A stretch of 33,302 nucleotides of DNA, taken from contig CAMHMZ010000030.1 in NCBI GenBank assembly GCA_946186375.1, forward strand, positions 1 to 33,302. The letters run 5' to 3'. The notes under the pieces were generated by a model. It did not search any database, was not told the origin of the DNA, and was given only the letters and a program-made list of their open reading frames with translations. The position numbers were made by a program, and so were the translations under genes. This document shows positions 22,831 to 30,605 of the stretch, piece after piece (positions within the stretch are counted from its first letter, which is position 1; the number at the start of each line of letters is the position of its first letter). The DNA is from an uncultured Clostridia bacterium. Its GTDB lineage: Bacteria > Bacillota > Clostridia > Oscillospirales > Oscillospiraceae.

Positions 22831-22902
22831 GCCGATCTCCGCGGAGTGAAGACGGAGACCGGCGCGGGCTTTTTCGGGCAGGCGGCCGTGGGGTCGGCCG
22901 CC
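22831..22902 (-). other. Intercistronic hairpins between transporter and reductase genes
   Basis: The 133-bp gap in the operon has two strong inverted repeats: GGCGGCCG (22881-22888) with CGGCCGCC (22895-22902), and GCCGATCTCCG (22831-22841) with CGGAGACCGGC (22853-22863). On the minus strand neither is followed by a T-run, so they look like RNA processing/stability stems or partial attenuators, not a terminator. They may set the reductase level relative to upstream genes. Confidence 0.5.
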
Positions 22903-22937
22903 CGTTTCTTCTATCCTTGCCCGGACTCAGAGTGCGA

Positions 22938-24425
22938 TCAGCAGAAGATCGCGCCGAGGCCGGAGCCGACGAAGTAGACCACGAGGATATCCACCAGCGC
23001 GATCAGAATGCCCCACTTGAACATACGGCCCAGATCCAGCCAGCCGAAGTCGGCGGCCACAGCGGCGCTCGGGGTCCCGGGAGGCGTGGCCCAGGCGTGC
23101 TGCACGGCGTTGATGACGAGCAGCGCGACCACGAGGCTGTTGAGCGACTGCCCGTAGACGCCGATCGCCAGAGGCATGGCCACCGCCATCATGACGGCAA
23201 GGGCGACCGCGTTGGAGACGAAGTTCGTGAGGATGATGCCGATAGCGACCATGATGAAGAGGAAGACGGCCGGGCTGATGTTGGAGAAGAGCGGCGAGAG
23301 GACCGCGGTGAGCCAGGCGGAGATGCCGATATCGCCGTTGGAGACCGCCGCGCCGAGGCACATGATGCCGCCGAGGAAGATGAAGGTGCCCCAGTTGACG
23401 TTGTTGAGCGCGTCCTTGAAGGCCAGGACAGGCTTGCCGTCCTCGAGCGTGATGAGGTTCATCAGGAACAGGCCGATCAGCGGCGGATAGAGGTTGCTGA
23501 TCTTATTGAGCGTGGGATACACGGAAGGCGCGATGTATTTGGCAAAGCCGGGCAGCGCCCAGAGGATGATGACGAACAGGTACACCCAGGCGGACCACTT
23601 CTCGCGCGTGGTCATCGGGCCGGCGCTCTCCTTGAGCGCGTCAAAATCGACGCTCTTGAGCGCGCCCACATCGGGTCTCCAGATGAACTTGGCCATCAGC
23701 CAGTAGAGCGCAAGGCAGATCACGCCGATCGGGAGCAGCACGGCGCAGAAGGTGAAGAAGTCGATGCTGCCGCCGGTGTAGTCGGCGTAGAGGCCCATGC
23801 CCTGGATACTCATGGCGTGAGAGATCGGCGTGGCGCCGTTGCCGAGAGAACCGGCGATGACGGAGCCGAGGGAGAGCATGGCGCCGACCGCGGGCTTCTG
23901 CTCCTTGCTGAGCTTGACCTCGGAGAGCATGGCGTCCATGATAGGCAGCGTGACGAGGATGGAACCCGAGGAGGGCAGGAACAGGCCGATGACGAAGCAG
24001 GCCAGCAGGAACATCATGACCGTGTTCCAGGGGCTCTTGCGGGAGAACTTGTTCGTCATCAGCATGATCGCGATCCGGCGGGCAAAACCGCTCTTGGTCA
24101 GGCAGGCCGCGAGCATGTAGCAGTAGATCATGAGGATGGCGGTGCTGTTGCCGAAGGAGGTGGAGCAGACCTTCGCCGCACCGAGCTCAGGGACGGTCAT
24201 CAGCGCGAAGAGGACATACAGGCTCGTCCAGCCGACGCCCATCGAGAGCCAGAGGATCATGCCGCCGATCAGGATGCCGATGACCTGTACGCCGGAGACG
24301 CTGAGCCCGGCGATCGGGATCAGCTTGAAGCCGAACATGAAGAAGGTCGCGATCAGGAGCAGGACGAGCTTGGCCGGGCTGTAGGTAAAGCCGAGCTTTT
24401 TGAGTTTGCCGTTTTCCGTACTCAT
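22938..24425 (-). CDS. DASS/SLC13-type anion (organic acid) transporter
   Basis: A 495-residue membrane protein with about eleven hydrophobic segments of the divalent-anion:sodium symporter/ArsB-NhaD superfamily. The two inverted halves each show a substrate/sodium loop: LFLPSSGSILVTLPIMDAM and GNGATPISHAMS in the first, LTNFVSNAVALAVMMAVAMP and HAWATPPGTPSAAVA in the second. Characterised relatives move succinate, malate, citrate, tartrate and other carboxylates, or sulfate. It sits between the oxidoreductase beta gene and the dehydrogenase gene, so it probably imports the acid used by the operon. The Pro/Gly-rich loops differ from the strict SNT motifs of VcINDY, so the substrate may not be a C4-dicarboxylate. 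Confidence 0.87.
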   Translation of the reverse strand: MSTENGKLKKLGFTYSPAKLVLLLIATFFMFGFKLIPIAGLSVSGVQVIGILIGGMILWLSMGVGWTSLYVLFALMTVPELGAAKVCSTSFGNSTAILMIYCYMLAACLTKSGFARRIAIMLMTNKFSRKSPWNTVMMFLLACFVIGLFLPSSGSILVTLPIMDAMLSEVKLSKEQKPAVGAMLSLGSVIAGSLGNGATPISHAMSIQGMGLYADYTGGSIDFFTFCAVLLPIGVICLALYWLMAKFIWRPDVGALKSVDFDALKESAGPMTTREKWSAWVYLFVIILWALPGFAKYIAPSVYPTLNKISNLYPPLIGLFLMNLITLEDGKPVLAFKDALNNVNWGTFIFLGGIMCLGAAVSNGDIGISAWLTAVLSPLFSNISPAVFLFIMVAIGIILTNFVSNAVALAVMMAVAMPLAIGVYGQSLNSLVVALLVINAVQHAWATPPGTPSAAVAADFGWLDLGRMFKWGILIALVDILVVYFVGSGLGAIFC

Positions 24426-24480
24426 TTTTTTCTTCCTTTCTTTTCTCTTTTTTAGCTGATTTTTACCGATCGTGCAAGTT

Positions 24481-25347
24481 TTAGCCGCACAATTTCTTCA
24501 GGTGTTCAAAATTCAGATCCACATCCTCCTGCAGCTGGCGGATCTGCTCCTCGCTCAGATGAGAAAAGCGCTTCTGCGTTTTGGTAAACTCCGTGACGGG
24601 CTTCGGCTCCTTCACGTTGACGGTGATGTGATACGCTCCGTAGCGCGACTCCCAAAGCGGGAAATAGTTCGTGTTCACGGCGTCCCGGCACTGGCGGATC
24701 ATGATCTCGGGCTTACTCTTCCAACCGGTGGGGCAGGGCGCCAGCACATGCAGGAAGGCAAAACCCTCGCGCGAGGCGTCCCGCGCGGCGCGGATCTTCT
24801 TGCGGAAGTCCTGCATATGGGCCGGGCTGCAGGTGGCGACGTAGGCCACGTTGTGCTCGGCCAGCAGCAGGGAGAAGGGCTTCTGCTGCTTTTTCTTGCC
24901 GATGCTGCGGGGGCCGACCGGCGTTGTGTTCGTCCAGGCGCCCTCGGGCGTGCGGCTGGAGCGCTGGATGCCGGTGTTCATGTAAGCCTCGTTGTCATAG
25001 CAGACGACGAGCAGGTGCTCCCCGCGCTCAGCCGCGGCGGAAAGATTGCCGAAGGCGATGTCCGAGAACATGCCGTCGCCGCCGATGCACAGGCAGACCG
25101 TATCCTTGCCCTGGCGCCTCAGCTCGCGGGAAACGCCGGAGGCGGAGGGGGCCATGTTCGTAAAGAGCGTTCCGTAGCACGGCACCGACACCTTTGTGGT
25201 CAGCAGGGCGCAGCCGGGGCCGCCGAAGGAGATGAATTCGTCGTTTTTCAGCTCATCGTACAGCACGCGCACGACCAGCTCCATCCCGCAGCCCGCGCAC
25301 ATGGGCAGTCCGGGGGACATCATCGGGATCTTCTGTTCCATTTCCAT
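24481..25347 (-). CDS. 2-oxoacid:ferredoxin oxidoreductase, beta (TPP) subunit
   Basis: A 288-residue PorB-type subunit holding thiamine diphosphate and one [4Fe-4S] cluster. Seen: cluster Cys at 17, 20 and 46 (MCAGC, GGPGC) and 205 (APCPTGW); the TPP motif IGGDGMFSDIAFGNL (88-102) with YDNEAYMNTGIQRS (117-130); and TNTTPVGPRSIGKKK. The DNEAYMNTGIQRSS and TTP-G segments are closest to pyruvate-type PorB rather than to 2-oxoglutarate KorB, though branched or aromatic 2-oxoacids are possible. It works with the alpha and gamma-delta proteins to convert a 2-oxoacid and CoA into acyl-CoA, CO2 and reduced ferredoxin. Confidence 0.9.
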   Translation of the reverse strand: MEMEQKIPMMSPGLPMCAGCGMELVVRVLYDELKNDEFISFGGPGCALLTTKVSVPCYGTLFTNMAPSASGVSRELRRQGKDTVCLCIGGDGMFSDIAFGNLSAAAERGEHLLVVCYDNEAYMNTGIQRSSRTPEGAWTNTTPVGPRSIGKKKQQKPFSLLLAEHNVAYVATCSPAHMQDFRKKIRAARDASREGFAFLHVLAPCPTGWKSKPEIMIRQCRDAVNTNYFPLWESRYGAYHITVNVKEPKPVTEFTKTQKRFSHLSEEQIRQLQEDVDLNFEHLKKLCG

Positions 25348-25365
25348 GTCTGTTCCCTCCTTCTC

Positions 25366-26541
25366 TCATTCCCAGCTGAGCCAGTTGGTCTCCTGCACCG
25401 GCTCGCCGTTTCCGGCCGCGACCGTCATGCCGACCGCCAGCTCGATGTGCTCGCGCGTGATATCCATGGTGGAGATGCCGTCGATAAAGGAGAGCATCTT
25501 CGGCATGTTCTCCTCGCAGGCGATCGCGGCACGGGCCTCCTGGAAGAGATGGCCGCAGTTCCAGCCGAGGCAGATGCTCCGGTCGATCACGCCGACGGCC
25601 TTCTTGCCGCGGAGGATGCGCACGACCTCTTCTCTCGGATAGGGGCGGAACATCCGGATGCGCGCCAGACCGATCGGGATGCCGGCATCCCGCGCGGCGT
25701 CGATCACGTTCTTGGCCATGCCGGAGGCCGAGCCGTTGGTCATCAGGAGGTATTCGGCGTCCTCCGTACGATACTCCTCCACCAGGCCGCCGTAGCTGCG
25801 GCCGAAAATCTCCTCGAATTCCTTTTCGACCTTCGGGAAGACCTCCTTCACGTGGTCGATGGCCTTGAGGGTGTGATAGCGATACTGGATATAATCCTTC
25901 CCGCTCAGACTCAGCGCAAACTGCATCGCCTTCCCGTCGGAAAACTGGGTACGGCGGCGCTCGGAGACCGGCGCGAGGAAGCGATCAACCTGCTCCTGCT
26001 CCGGCACGTCCACCGGCTCATAGAGGTGCGACATGAAGAAGCCGTCGCTGACGACCATCGTCGGCAGCAGCACCTCCGGGTCCTCGGAAAGGCGGTAGGC
26101 CATCAGGATGGAGTCCAGGAGCTCCTGGCCGTCGGCCGGGTCGATCTCCAGCCAGCCGCAGTCGCGCGTGGAGGCTGCGTCCTGCCGGCTGGTGCTGATG
26201 CCGCGCTGGGCGGAGGTCTCGCGGGTCACATCTACCATCACCATCGGCACGCGCATGCCGGCGGCGAACATCATCGGCTCGTTCATATAGGCCAGGCCCA
26301 GGGACGAGGTCGCCGTGAAGACGCGCGCGCCCGCGACGGCAGCGCCCGTGATGGAGCTCATGACGGAGTGCTCGCCCTCGACCTCGATGATGTCGCAGTC
26401 GAGCTCGCCGCGCGCGACCATCTTGGACACGTCCTCGGAGATCTGCGACTGCGGCGTGATGGGGTAAACCGCCGCCACGTTGATCCTTGCAAGCTTCGCG
26501 GCCTGTGCCGCGGCTTCGTTGCTGCTCAGTACCTTCAACAT
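25366..26541 (-). CDS. 2-oxoacid:ferredoxin oxidoreductase, alpha subunit
   Basis: A 391-residue PorA-type subunit. Seen: SNEAAAQAAKLARINVAAVY, PITPQSQISE (the substrate/TPP loop), EVEGEHSVMSSITGAAVAGA, TATSSLGLAYMNEPMMFAAG, RGISTSRQDAASTRDCGW, then the second domain with LLMTNGSASGMAKNVIDAAR, IGLARIRMFRPYPREEV and VGVIDRSICLG. The length and SNEAAA start match four-domain archaeal/Thermotoga-type Por alpha. It lies 18 bp before the beta gene and 14 bp after the gamma-delta gene. Confidence 0.92.
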   Translation of the reverse strand: MLKVLSSNEAAAQAAKLARINVAAVYPITPQSQISEDVSKMVARGELDCDIIEVEGEHSVMSSITGAAVAGARVFTATSSLGLAYMNEPMMFAAGMRVPMVMVDVTRETSAQRGISTSRQDAASTRDCGWLEIDPADGQELLDSILMAYRLSEDPEVLLPTMVVSDGFFMSHLYEPVDVPEQEQVDRFLAPVSERRRTQFSDGKAMQFALSLSGKDYIQYRYHTLKAIDHVKEVFPKVEKEFEEIFGRSYGGLVEEYRTEDAEYLLMTNGSASGMAKNVIDAARDAGIPIGLARIRMFRPYPREEVVRILRGKKAVGVIDRSICLGWNCGHLFQEARAAIACEENMPKMLSFIDGISTMDITREHIELAVGMTVAAGNGEPVQETNWLSWE

Positions 26542-26555
26542 GTTCTTCTCCCCCC

Positions 26556-27452
26556 TTACGCCTTACGGAATTCGGATTCCTGCACCATCGTCAGCGCCTT
26601 CTTCGGGCACTCATAGGCGCAGACGCCGCAGCCCTTGCAGTAATCCAGATCTGCCCGGAAATAGCCGTCCTCGCCCTTGCGGATGCACTGGATCGGGCAG
26701 TAGGTGGCGCAAATGCCGCAGCGGATGCAGCTTTCCTCCGTCAGCACGGGACGCACGACCTTCCAGGTGCCTGTGTCCACGGTGACGATCTTTTCCGCGC
26801 CGTTGCCCCAGGGGGCCTCGTAGCGCGGCTTCTCCGGCTCCCTGCAGGCCAGGACATGCCGCGTCCAGGCCGGGGCCTTTTTGCTGTGCTCGCCGTGGAT
26901 CTCGTAGGTGTAGACCACGGCCTCGTCGTGTCCGCGCTGCGCGCCGAGGATACTGGTTTTCTGAAAGTTCTTCGGCAGGTTTTCCTCGATGGCCTTCAGC
27001 AGCGCCTCCATCGGCAGCTCCGGCACCGCGCGGCAGAAGGCGCCGCACATGATCATGTTGGTCAGGTTGTTCCCTGTCACCTCGTAGGCGATGCGGATGC
27101 CGTCCACCATCACGAGCTTCGAGGGCTTGACGCCCATGGAGAGCACTTCCTCCGGATCCGTGCCGCAGGCCACGATCACGCCGCCCGGGACAAAGCCCTT
27201 GTAGGTCGCGGGCTTTTTCAGCTGCGACGGGTCAAAGATCACCAGGTAGTCCGGCTCATAGCACATGCAGTTTTCCCGCACGGGCTCGTCGGACAGCCGC
27301 CCGAAGGCGGTCACATCGCTGCCGCGCCGCTCCACGCCGTACGACGGCATCACCGCCAGGAATTTACCGGCGTTCAGAAAAGCGTTCGACAGCGTTTCGC
27401 CGCCCACGACGATGCCCTGGCCGCCTTTGCCGTGCATCCTCAATTCTTTCAT
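26556..27452 (-). CDS. 2-oxoacid:ferredoxin oxidoreductase, fused gamma-delta subunit
   Basis: A 298-residue fusion of the gamma domain (about 1-190: MHGKGGQGIVVGGETLSNAF, VERRGSDVTAFGRLSDEP) and a delta-type 2x[4Fe-4S] ferredoxin at about 232-285 (CIRCGICATYC and CKGCGVCAYEC), which passes electrons from the beta subunit to external ferredoxin. In many anaerobes these are separate genes (porC, porD). I start at ATG 27452 because GGAGG lies 9 bp before it; the ATG three codons upstream is only about 2 bp from that site. The gene order CoA-transferase, gamma-delta, alpha, beta is compact. Confidence 0.9.
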   Translation of the reverse strand: MKELRMHGKGGQGIVVGGETLSNAFLNAGKFLAVMPSYGVERRGSDVTAFGRLSDEPVRENCMCYEPDYLVIFDPSQLKKPATYKGFVPGGVIVACGTDPEEVLSMGVKPSKLVMVDGIRIAYEVTGNNLTNMIMCGAFCRAVPELPMEALLKAIEENLPKNFQKTSILGAQRGHDEAVVYTYEIHGEHSKKAPAWTRHVLACREPEKPRYEAPWGNGAEKIVTVDTGTWKVVRPVLTEESCIRCGICATYCPIQCIRKGEDGYFRADLDYCKGCGVCAYECPKKALTMVQESEFRKA

Positions 27453-27511
27453 GTCTGACATTCCTCCCCACTTTCTTTTTTCCGTATCGTTTCAGTCCTC
27501 TGTCTGTCTTC

Positions 27512-28828
27512 TCACAGGAAATAACCCGCGCGCTTGGCCTCCGCCGTCAGCTGCTCGCGGAAGGCCGGGTGCGCCACGGCGATCAGGGCTTTTGCCCGCT
27601 CCGCCAGACTCTTGAAGCGCAGCTCCGCCACGCCGTACTCGGTGACGATGCAGTCCACGTCGGCCCGCGGCGTCGTGACCGCCGAGCCGAGCGGCAGCGC
27701 GAGCGTGATCTTGGAGAGCTTTTCCCCGTTCTTCTTTTCCGCCACGGAGTTGATAACGATATACGAACGCCCGCCCTTGCTCCAGCGCGCGCCGCGCACG
27801 AAATCCAGCTGCCCGCCCGGGCCGCTGAAGGTACGCAGACCGATGGTCTCGGAGCAGACCTGGCCCGTCAGATCCACGGCAAGAGCGGAATTGACGGAGA
27901 TGAAGTTGTCGTGCTGCGCGATGACGCGCGGGTCGTTGACCCAGGAGATGGAGCGCATCTCGATATCGCTGTTGCCGTCCACGTAATCATAGATCTCCTG
28001 CGTGGCCCGCTGTCCGCCGGCGAAGCTGAAGATGCTCTTGCCCGGCAGCAGGGTCTTTTTGCTGTTGTTCACGACGCCCGCCTTCATCAGCTCCATCATC
28101 GACAGGGAGAAGAGCTCCGTGTGGACGCCGAGATCCCTGTGATCCATCAGCAGCGAACCGATCGCGTCCGGCACGCGGCCGACGCCGATCTGGATCGTCG
28201 CCCCGTCGGGGATGCGCTCGGCGATCAGTCTTGCCGCGGCCAGATCCGTCTCGGAGTGCGGCGTTGGCACGGCCGTGTGCAGGGGCGTCTCCTCCTCGAA
28301 GAGCGCCGTGACCTCGCTGATGTGCAGGCGGTTGCACTCGCCCGCGATCCGCGGGAGACGGGGATTGACCTGCACGATCACCTGGTCGGCCATGCCGATG
28401 GCCGCCATGTTGCCGAGGCTGTTGAAGCCCATCGTAAAATAACCGCTTTCATCCATGGGCGTGCACATCACGAGCAGCGTCGTAGGCCGGATGCGCCGGC
28501 GGACGAGCTCATCGGTGTCGCTGTAGTGGCTGAGGATGATCTCCGGGGCCATCCCGTTTTTCAGGCACTCGCGCACCGCGGGGCTGACAAAGGTGGAATA
28601 GTGGCACAGATGCTCCCGGCAGTCGCTGCGGAGAAAGGCATAGTCCCTGTTGAGAAGGAACATGGTATACAGCTGCGCCCCGTCGAATTCATAGCGGTGC
28701 TCGTCCAGGATCGACAGCAGCCCCGTCGCCCCGCCGTAGCACATCATGCGCTCGCCGCGCCGGATCAGAGAGGGGACCTTGTCCCGCGTGACCTTTTTTG
28801 CTTGATAATCCTCTGCGTAGGAGACCAT
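27512..28828 (-). CDS. Acyl-CoA:carboxylate CoA-transferase (4-hydroxybutyrate/butyryl CoA-transferase family)
   Basis: A 438-residue family I CoA-transferase. Seen: the CoA-ester forming Glu238 in LGVHTELFS (same position and context as the catalytic Glu of clostridial 4-hydroxybutyrate CoA-transferase), IQIGVGRVPDAIGSLL, SALAVDLTGQVCSE, FSGPGGQLDFVRGA, TLALPLGSAVTTPRADVD and VTEYGVAELR. It would move CoA from an acyl-CoA to acetate or another acid, recovering energy as acetyl-CoA, or activate the imported acid. It is the first gene of the operon, with AAAGGA before the ATG and a promoter at 28864-28893. The acid specificity cannot be read from the sequence. Confidence 0.88.
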   Translation of the reverse strand: MVSYAEDYQAKKVTRDKVPSLIRRGERMMCYGGATGLLSILDEHRYEFDGAQLYTMFLLNRDYAFLRSDCREHLCHYSTFVSPAVRECLKNGMAPEIILSHYSDTDELVRRRIRPTTLLVMCTPMDESGYFTMGFNSLGNMAAIGMADQVIVQVNPRLPRIAGECNRLHISEVTALFEEETPLHTAVPTPHSETDLAAARLIAERIPDGATIQIGVGRVPDAIGSLLMDHRDLGVHTELFSLSMMELMKAGVVNNSKKTLLPGKSIFSFAGGQRATQEIYDYVDGNSDIEMRSISWVNDPRVIAQHDNFISVNSALAVDLTGQVCSETIGLRTFSGPGGQLDFVRGARWSKGGRSYIVINSVAEKKNGEKLSKITLALPLGSAVTTPRADVDCIVTEYGVAELRFKSLAERAKALIAVAHPAFREQLTAEAKRAGYFL

Positions 28829-28863
28829 GACACCACCGTCCTTTGATCGTTTTTCACAATTAC

Positions 28864-28893
28864 ACTATAGCCGAATGGCCGGATTTTTATCAA
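28864..28893 (-). promoter_or_regulatory. Promoter of the organic-acid oxidation operon
   Basis: On the minus strand, TTGATA (28888-28893), an 18-bp spacer and TATAGT (28864-28869), 36 bp before the CoA-transferase start and divergent from lysR. Confidence 0.7.
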
Positions 28894-28989
28894 TAAACAC
28901 TGTTTTCCCGTGCTTTTACGCCTCTTTACATCACAAAGGCTCCGTTCAGCGCGACAAGTTTCCGTTCCGGGGCACAACTAAAATTTGTA

Positions 28990-29019
28990 TAGACACAACA
29001 GATTGTTGCCCATTATAAT
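28990..29019 (+). promoter_or_regulatory. lysR promoter with internal palindrome
   Basis: TAGACA (28990-28995), an 18-bp spacer and TATAAT (29014-29019). The spacer holds the inverted repeat CAACA-GAT-TGTTG (28996-29008). That places a symmetric protein-binding site between -35 and -10, consistent with LysR autorepression. Confidence 0.65.
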
Positions 29020-29066
29020 ATAAGCAGGAGAAAGTGCCGTTTCGGCGTGCAGAGGGAGTGAAGCAC

Positions 29067-29957
29067 GTGGATATCAACCAGTTCATCTATTTTGGCGAGA
29101 TCTGCCGGTCGGGCAGTCTGTCCAAAGCGGCGGAAAACCTCCACATGTCCCAGCAGGGGCTCAGTCTGTCGATCAAGCGGCTGGAGGCGGAGCTCGGCTG
29201 TCAGCTCTTTTTTCGACGGCCCAGCGGGCTGGAGCTGACGGACGCCGGGCTGGTCTTCCGGCGTGAGTCCGAGGCCGCGCTTGAGCACATCAACCGGATC
29301 TATCAATACTGCGAGACCACCAAGGGGAATCGCTCTCACATCACTGTGGCCTGCACGATGAACATGATCACCCGTATCCCCTCCGAGCTGCGGCATCTTC
29401 TGCTGCGCGGCAACGAGGACTTCGAGGTGAATTTTCTGGAGGACTGGACCGCCACCTGCGAGGAAATGGTACTCGACAACCGCGCCAACTTCGGGCTCGT
29501 ATACGGGCCCTGCGACGAGGAGCTCTTCCACTCCGTCACGCTGGACGTGTTCAAGCAGGTGTTTATCGTCCACCGCAGCTCTCCTCTCTCCGGAAAAGAC
29601 GCGATCACTCTCTCAGAGTTGGCGGACTATCCGCTGATCGTCCCCGCCGAGCGCTGCCGCCCGGGCCAGAGCATCCGGGACAAGTTCCGCAAGGCCGGAG
29701 TGCCGCTGCAGATCGTCTATACCTGCGACAGGCCCCGGCAGATCATAGACATGGTCTCTTCCGACCGGGATGTCGGCGCACGCGTCATTCTGGACGATGT
29801 GACGGAGAAGGATCGCGAGACGATCCATGTCCTCCCGCTGGAGAACGACCCCTTCCTGCTGCCGGTCTGTCTGATCTATAAAAAAGGCCGCAGTCTGAGC
29901 ATGCAGGAACGCTTTTTTTCTCACCTCGTCATCGACAGCTTTGCGCACGAGAGCTGA
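29067..29957 (+). CDS. LysR family transcriptional regulator
   Basis: A 296-residue LysR-type regulator: N-terminal winged helix-turn-helix (about 1-60: MDINQFIYFGEICRSGSL, SKAAENLHMSQQGLSLSIKR, LEAELGCQLFFRR), then a periplasmic-binding-protein-like effector domain ending near 290. I choose the GTG at 29067 because AGAGGGAG lies 8 bp before it and the protein then starts at the usual family position; a GTG at 29034 would sit only 3 bp from an AGGAG. Transcribed divergently from the CoA-transferase operon over a 238-bp region, so it is its likely regulator, sensing a pathway acid or CoA-ester-derived metabolite. Confidence 0.92.
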   Translation: MDINQFIYFGEICRSGSLSKAAENLHMSQQGLSLSIKRLEAELGCQLFFRRPSGLELTDAGLVFRRESEAALEHINRIYQYCETTKGNRSHITVACTMNMITRIPSELRHLLLRGNEDFEVNFLEDWTATCEEMVLDNRANFGLVYGPCDEELFHSVTLDVFKQVFIVHRSSPLSGKDAITLSELADYPLIVPAERCRPGQSIRDKFRKAGVPLQIVYTCDRPRQIIDMVSSDRDVGARVILDDVTEKDRETIHVLPLENDPFLLPVCLIYKKGRSLSMQERFFSHLVIDSFAHES

Positions 29958-29971
29958 TACAAAACGCAAAG

Positions 29972-30011
29972 AAGCCCGGAGCGGAAGAGCACTTCCGCCC
30001 CGGGCTTTTTT
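29972..30011 (+). terminator. lysR terminator
   Basis: AAGCCCGG-A-GCGGAAG (29972-29987) pairs with CTTCCGC-C-CCGGGCTT (29992-30007) with one mismatch and an AGCA loop, then a T-run to 30011. Confidence 0.9.
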
Positions 30012-30030
30012 ATCTTGTATTCTGACATGA

Positions 30031-30064
30031 AAAAGACCTCCGCCATTATCGGCGGAGGTCTTTT
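30031..30064. terminator. Terminator of ohrR (bidirectional)
   Basis: A perfect 14-bp stem AAAAGACCTCCGCC (30031-30044) with GGCGGAGGTCTTTT (30051-30064), loop ATTATC. It ends ohrR on the minus strand and backs up the lysR terminator. Confidence 0.9.
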
Positions 30065-30068
30065 CGTC

Positions 30069-30512
30069 TTATTCCCGGTCGAGGCCGGCGAGCAGCTTGT
30101 AGAGCAGGCCGTAGAGCGCCTTGGCCTCTTCCGGCTCGAGGCGGACGCAGCCGCCGATCTGCTCAGGCACGGCCGCGGCGCGCTCCCTGAGCTTTTCACC
30201 CTCTTCCGTGAGACCCACGAGCAGCACGCGCTCGTCGCGGCTGCTGCGGGTGCGCTGGACATAGCCCTTGGCCTCGAGGCTCTTGAGCACGGGCGTCAGC
30301 GTTCCGGAGTCGAGGTAGAGCTTCTCCCCCACTTCCTTCACGTTGAGCTGCTTGTGCTCCCAGAGCACCATCATCGTGATATACTGCGTGTAGGTCAAAT
30401 TCAGCTCGTCAAGGAAGGGGCGGTAGCGCTTTACGATCTCCTTGGCGGCGGCGTACAGCGGAAAGCACAGCTGGTTTTCCAATTTCAGATTGTCATAGTT
30501 ACGGTCAGACAT
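30069..30512 (-). CDS. ohrR: OhrR-type MarR family peroxide-sensing repressor
   Basis: A 147-residue MarR/OhrR winged-helix repressor. Seen: LENQLCFPLYAAAKEIVKRY with the redox-sensing Cys16 and the surrounding Tyr20, Tyr30 and Tyr41 that in OhrR proteins position the Cys thiolate; the DNA-binding LYLDSGTLTPVLKSLEAKGY; and the wing RTRSSRDERVLLV. A second Cys at 122 lies 106 residues after Cys16, close to the 105 separating Cys22 and Cys127 of the two-Cys OhrR type, so reversible disulfide sensing is possible. It has its own promoter (30543-30571). The peroxidase operon next to it has an OhrR-like palindrome in its promoter. Confidence 0.88.
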   Translation of the reverse strand: MSDRNYDNLKLENQLCFPLYAAAKEIVKRYRPFLDELNLTYTQYITMMVLWEHKQLNVKEVGEKLYLDSGTLTPVLKSLEAKGYVQRTRSSRDERVLLVGLTEEGEKLRERAAAVPEQIGGCVRLEPEEAKALYGLLYKLLAGLDRE

Positions 30513-30542
30513 TGCTTACTCCTCTTTTTTCTCTCTCGGAGA

Positions 30543-30571
30543 ATAATAGCACAAAAAATGGAAATGTGCAA
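30543..30571 (-). promoter_or_regulatory. ohrR promoter
   Basis: On the minus strand, TTGCAC (30566-30571), a 17-bp spacer and TATTAT (30543-30548). Just upstream of the -35 is ATTGCATTC, resembling one half of the palindrome at the peroxidase promoter. Confidence 0.7.
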
Positions 30572-30605
30572 CCGCAGGAATGCAATCTTAAGTTTTTTTC
30601 TTTGC

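Noticed and set aside
22823..22875. A plus-strand intrinsic terminator (GC stem followed by TTTTT)
   Set aside because: No plus-strand gene lies upstream; both flanking genes are on the minus strand, where no T-run follows. Kept only as a structural element.
24472..26616. A 714-codon plus-strand open frame over the oxidoreductase genes
   Set aside because: Antisense shadow. The minus strand encodes well-conserved Por alpha and beta subunits with cofactor motifs; the plus-strand translation has none.
29034..29066. An upstream GTG start for the LysR regulator at 29034
   Set aside because: The AGGAG is only 3 bp away and the extra 11 residues do not fit the family N-terminus. The GTG at 29067 has a well-spaced AGAGGGAG.
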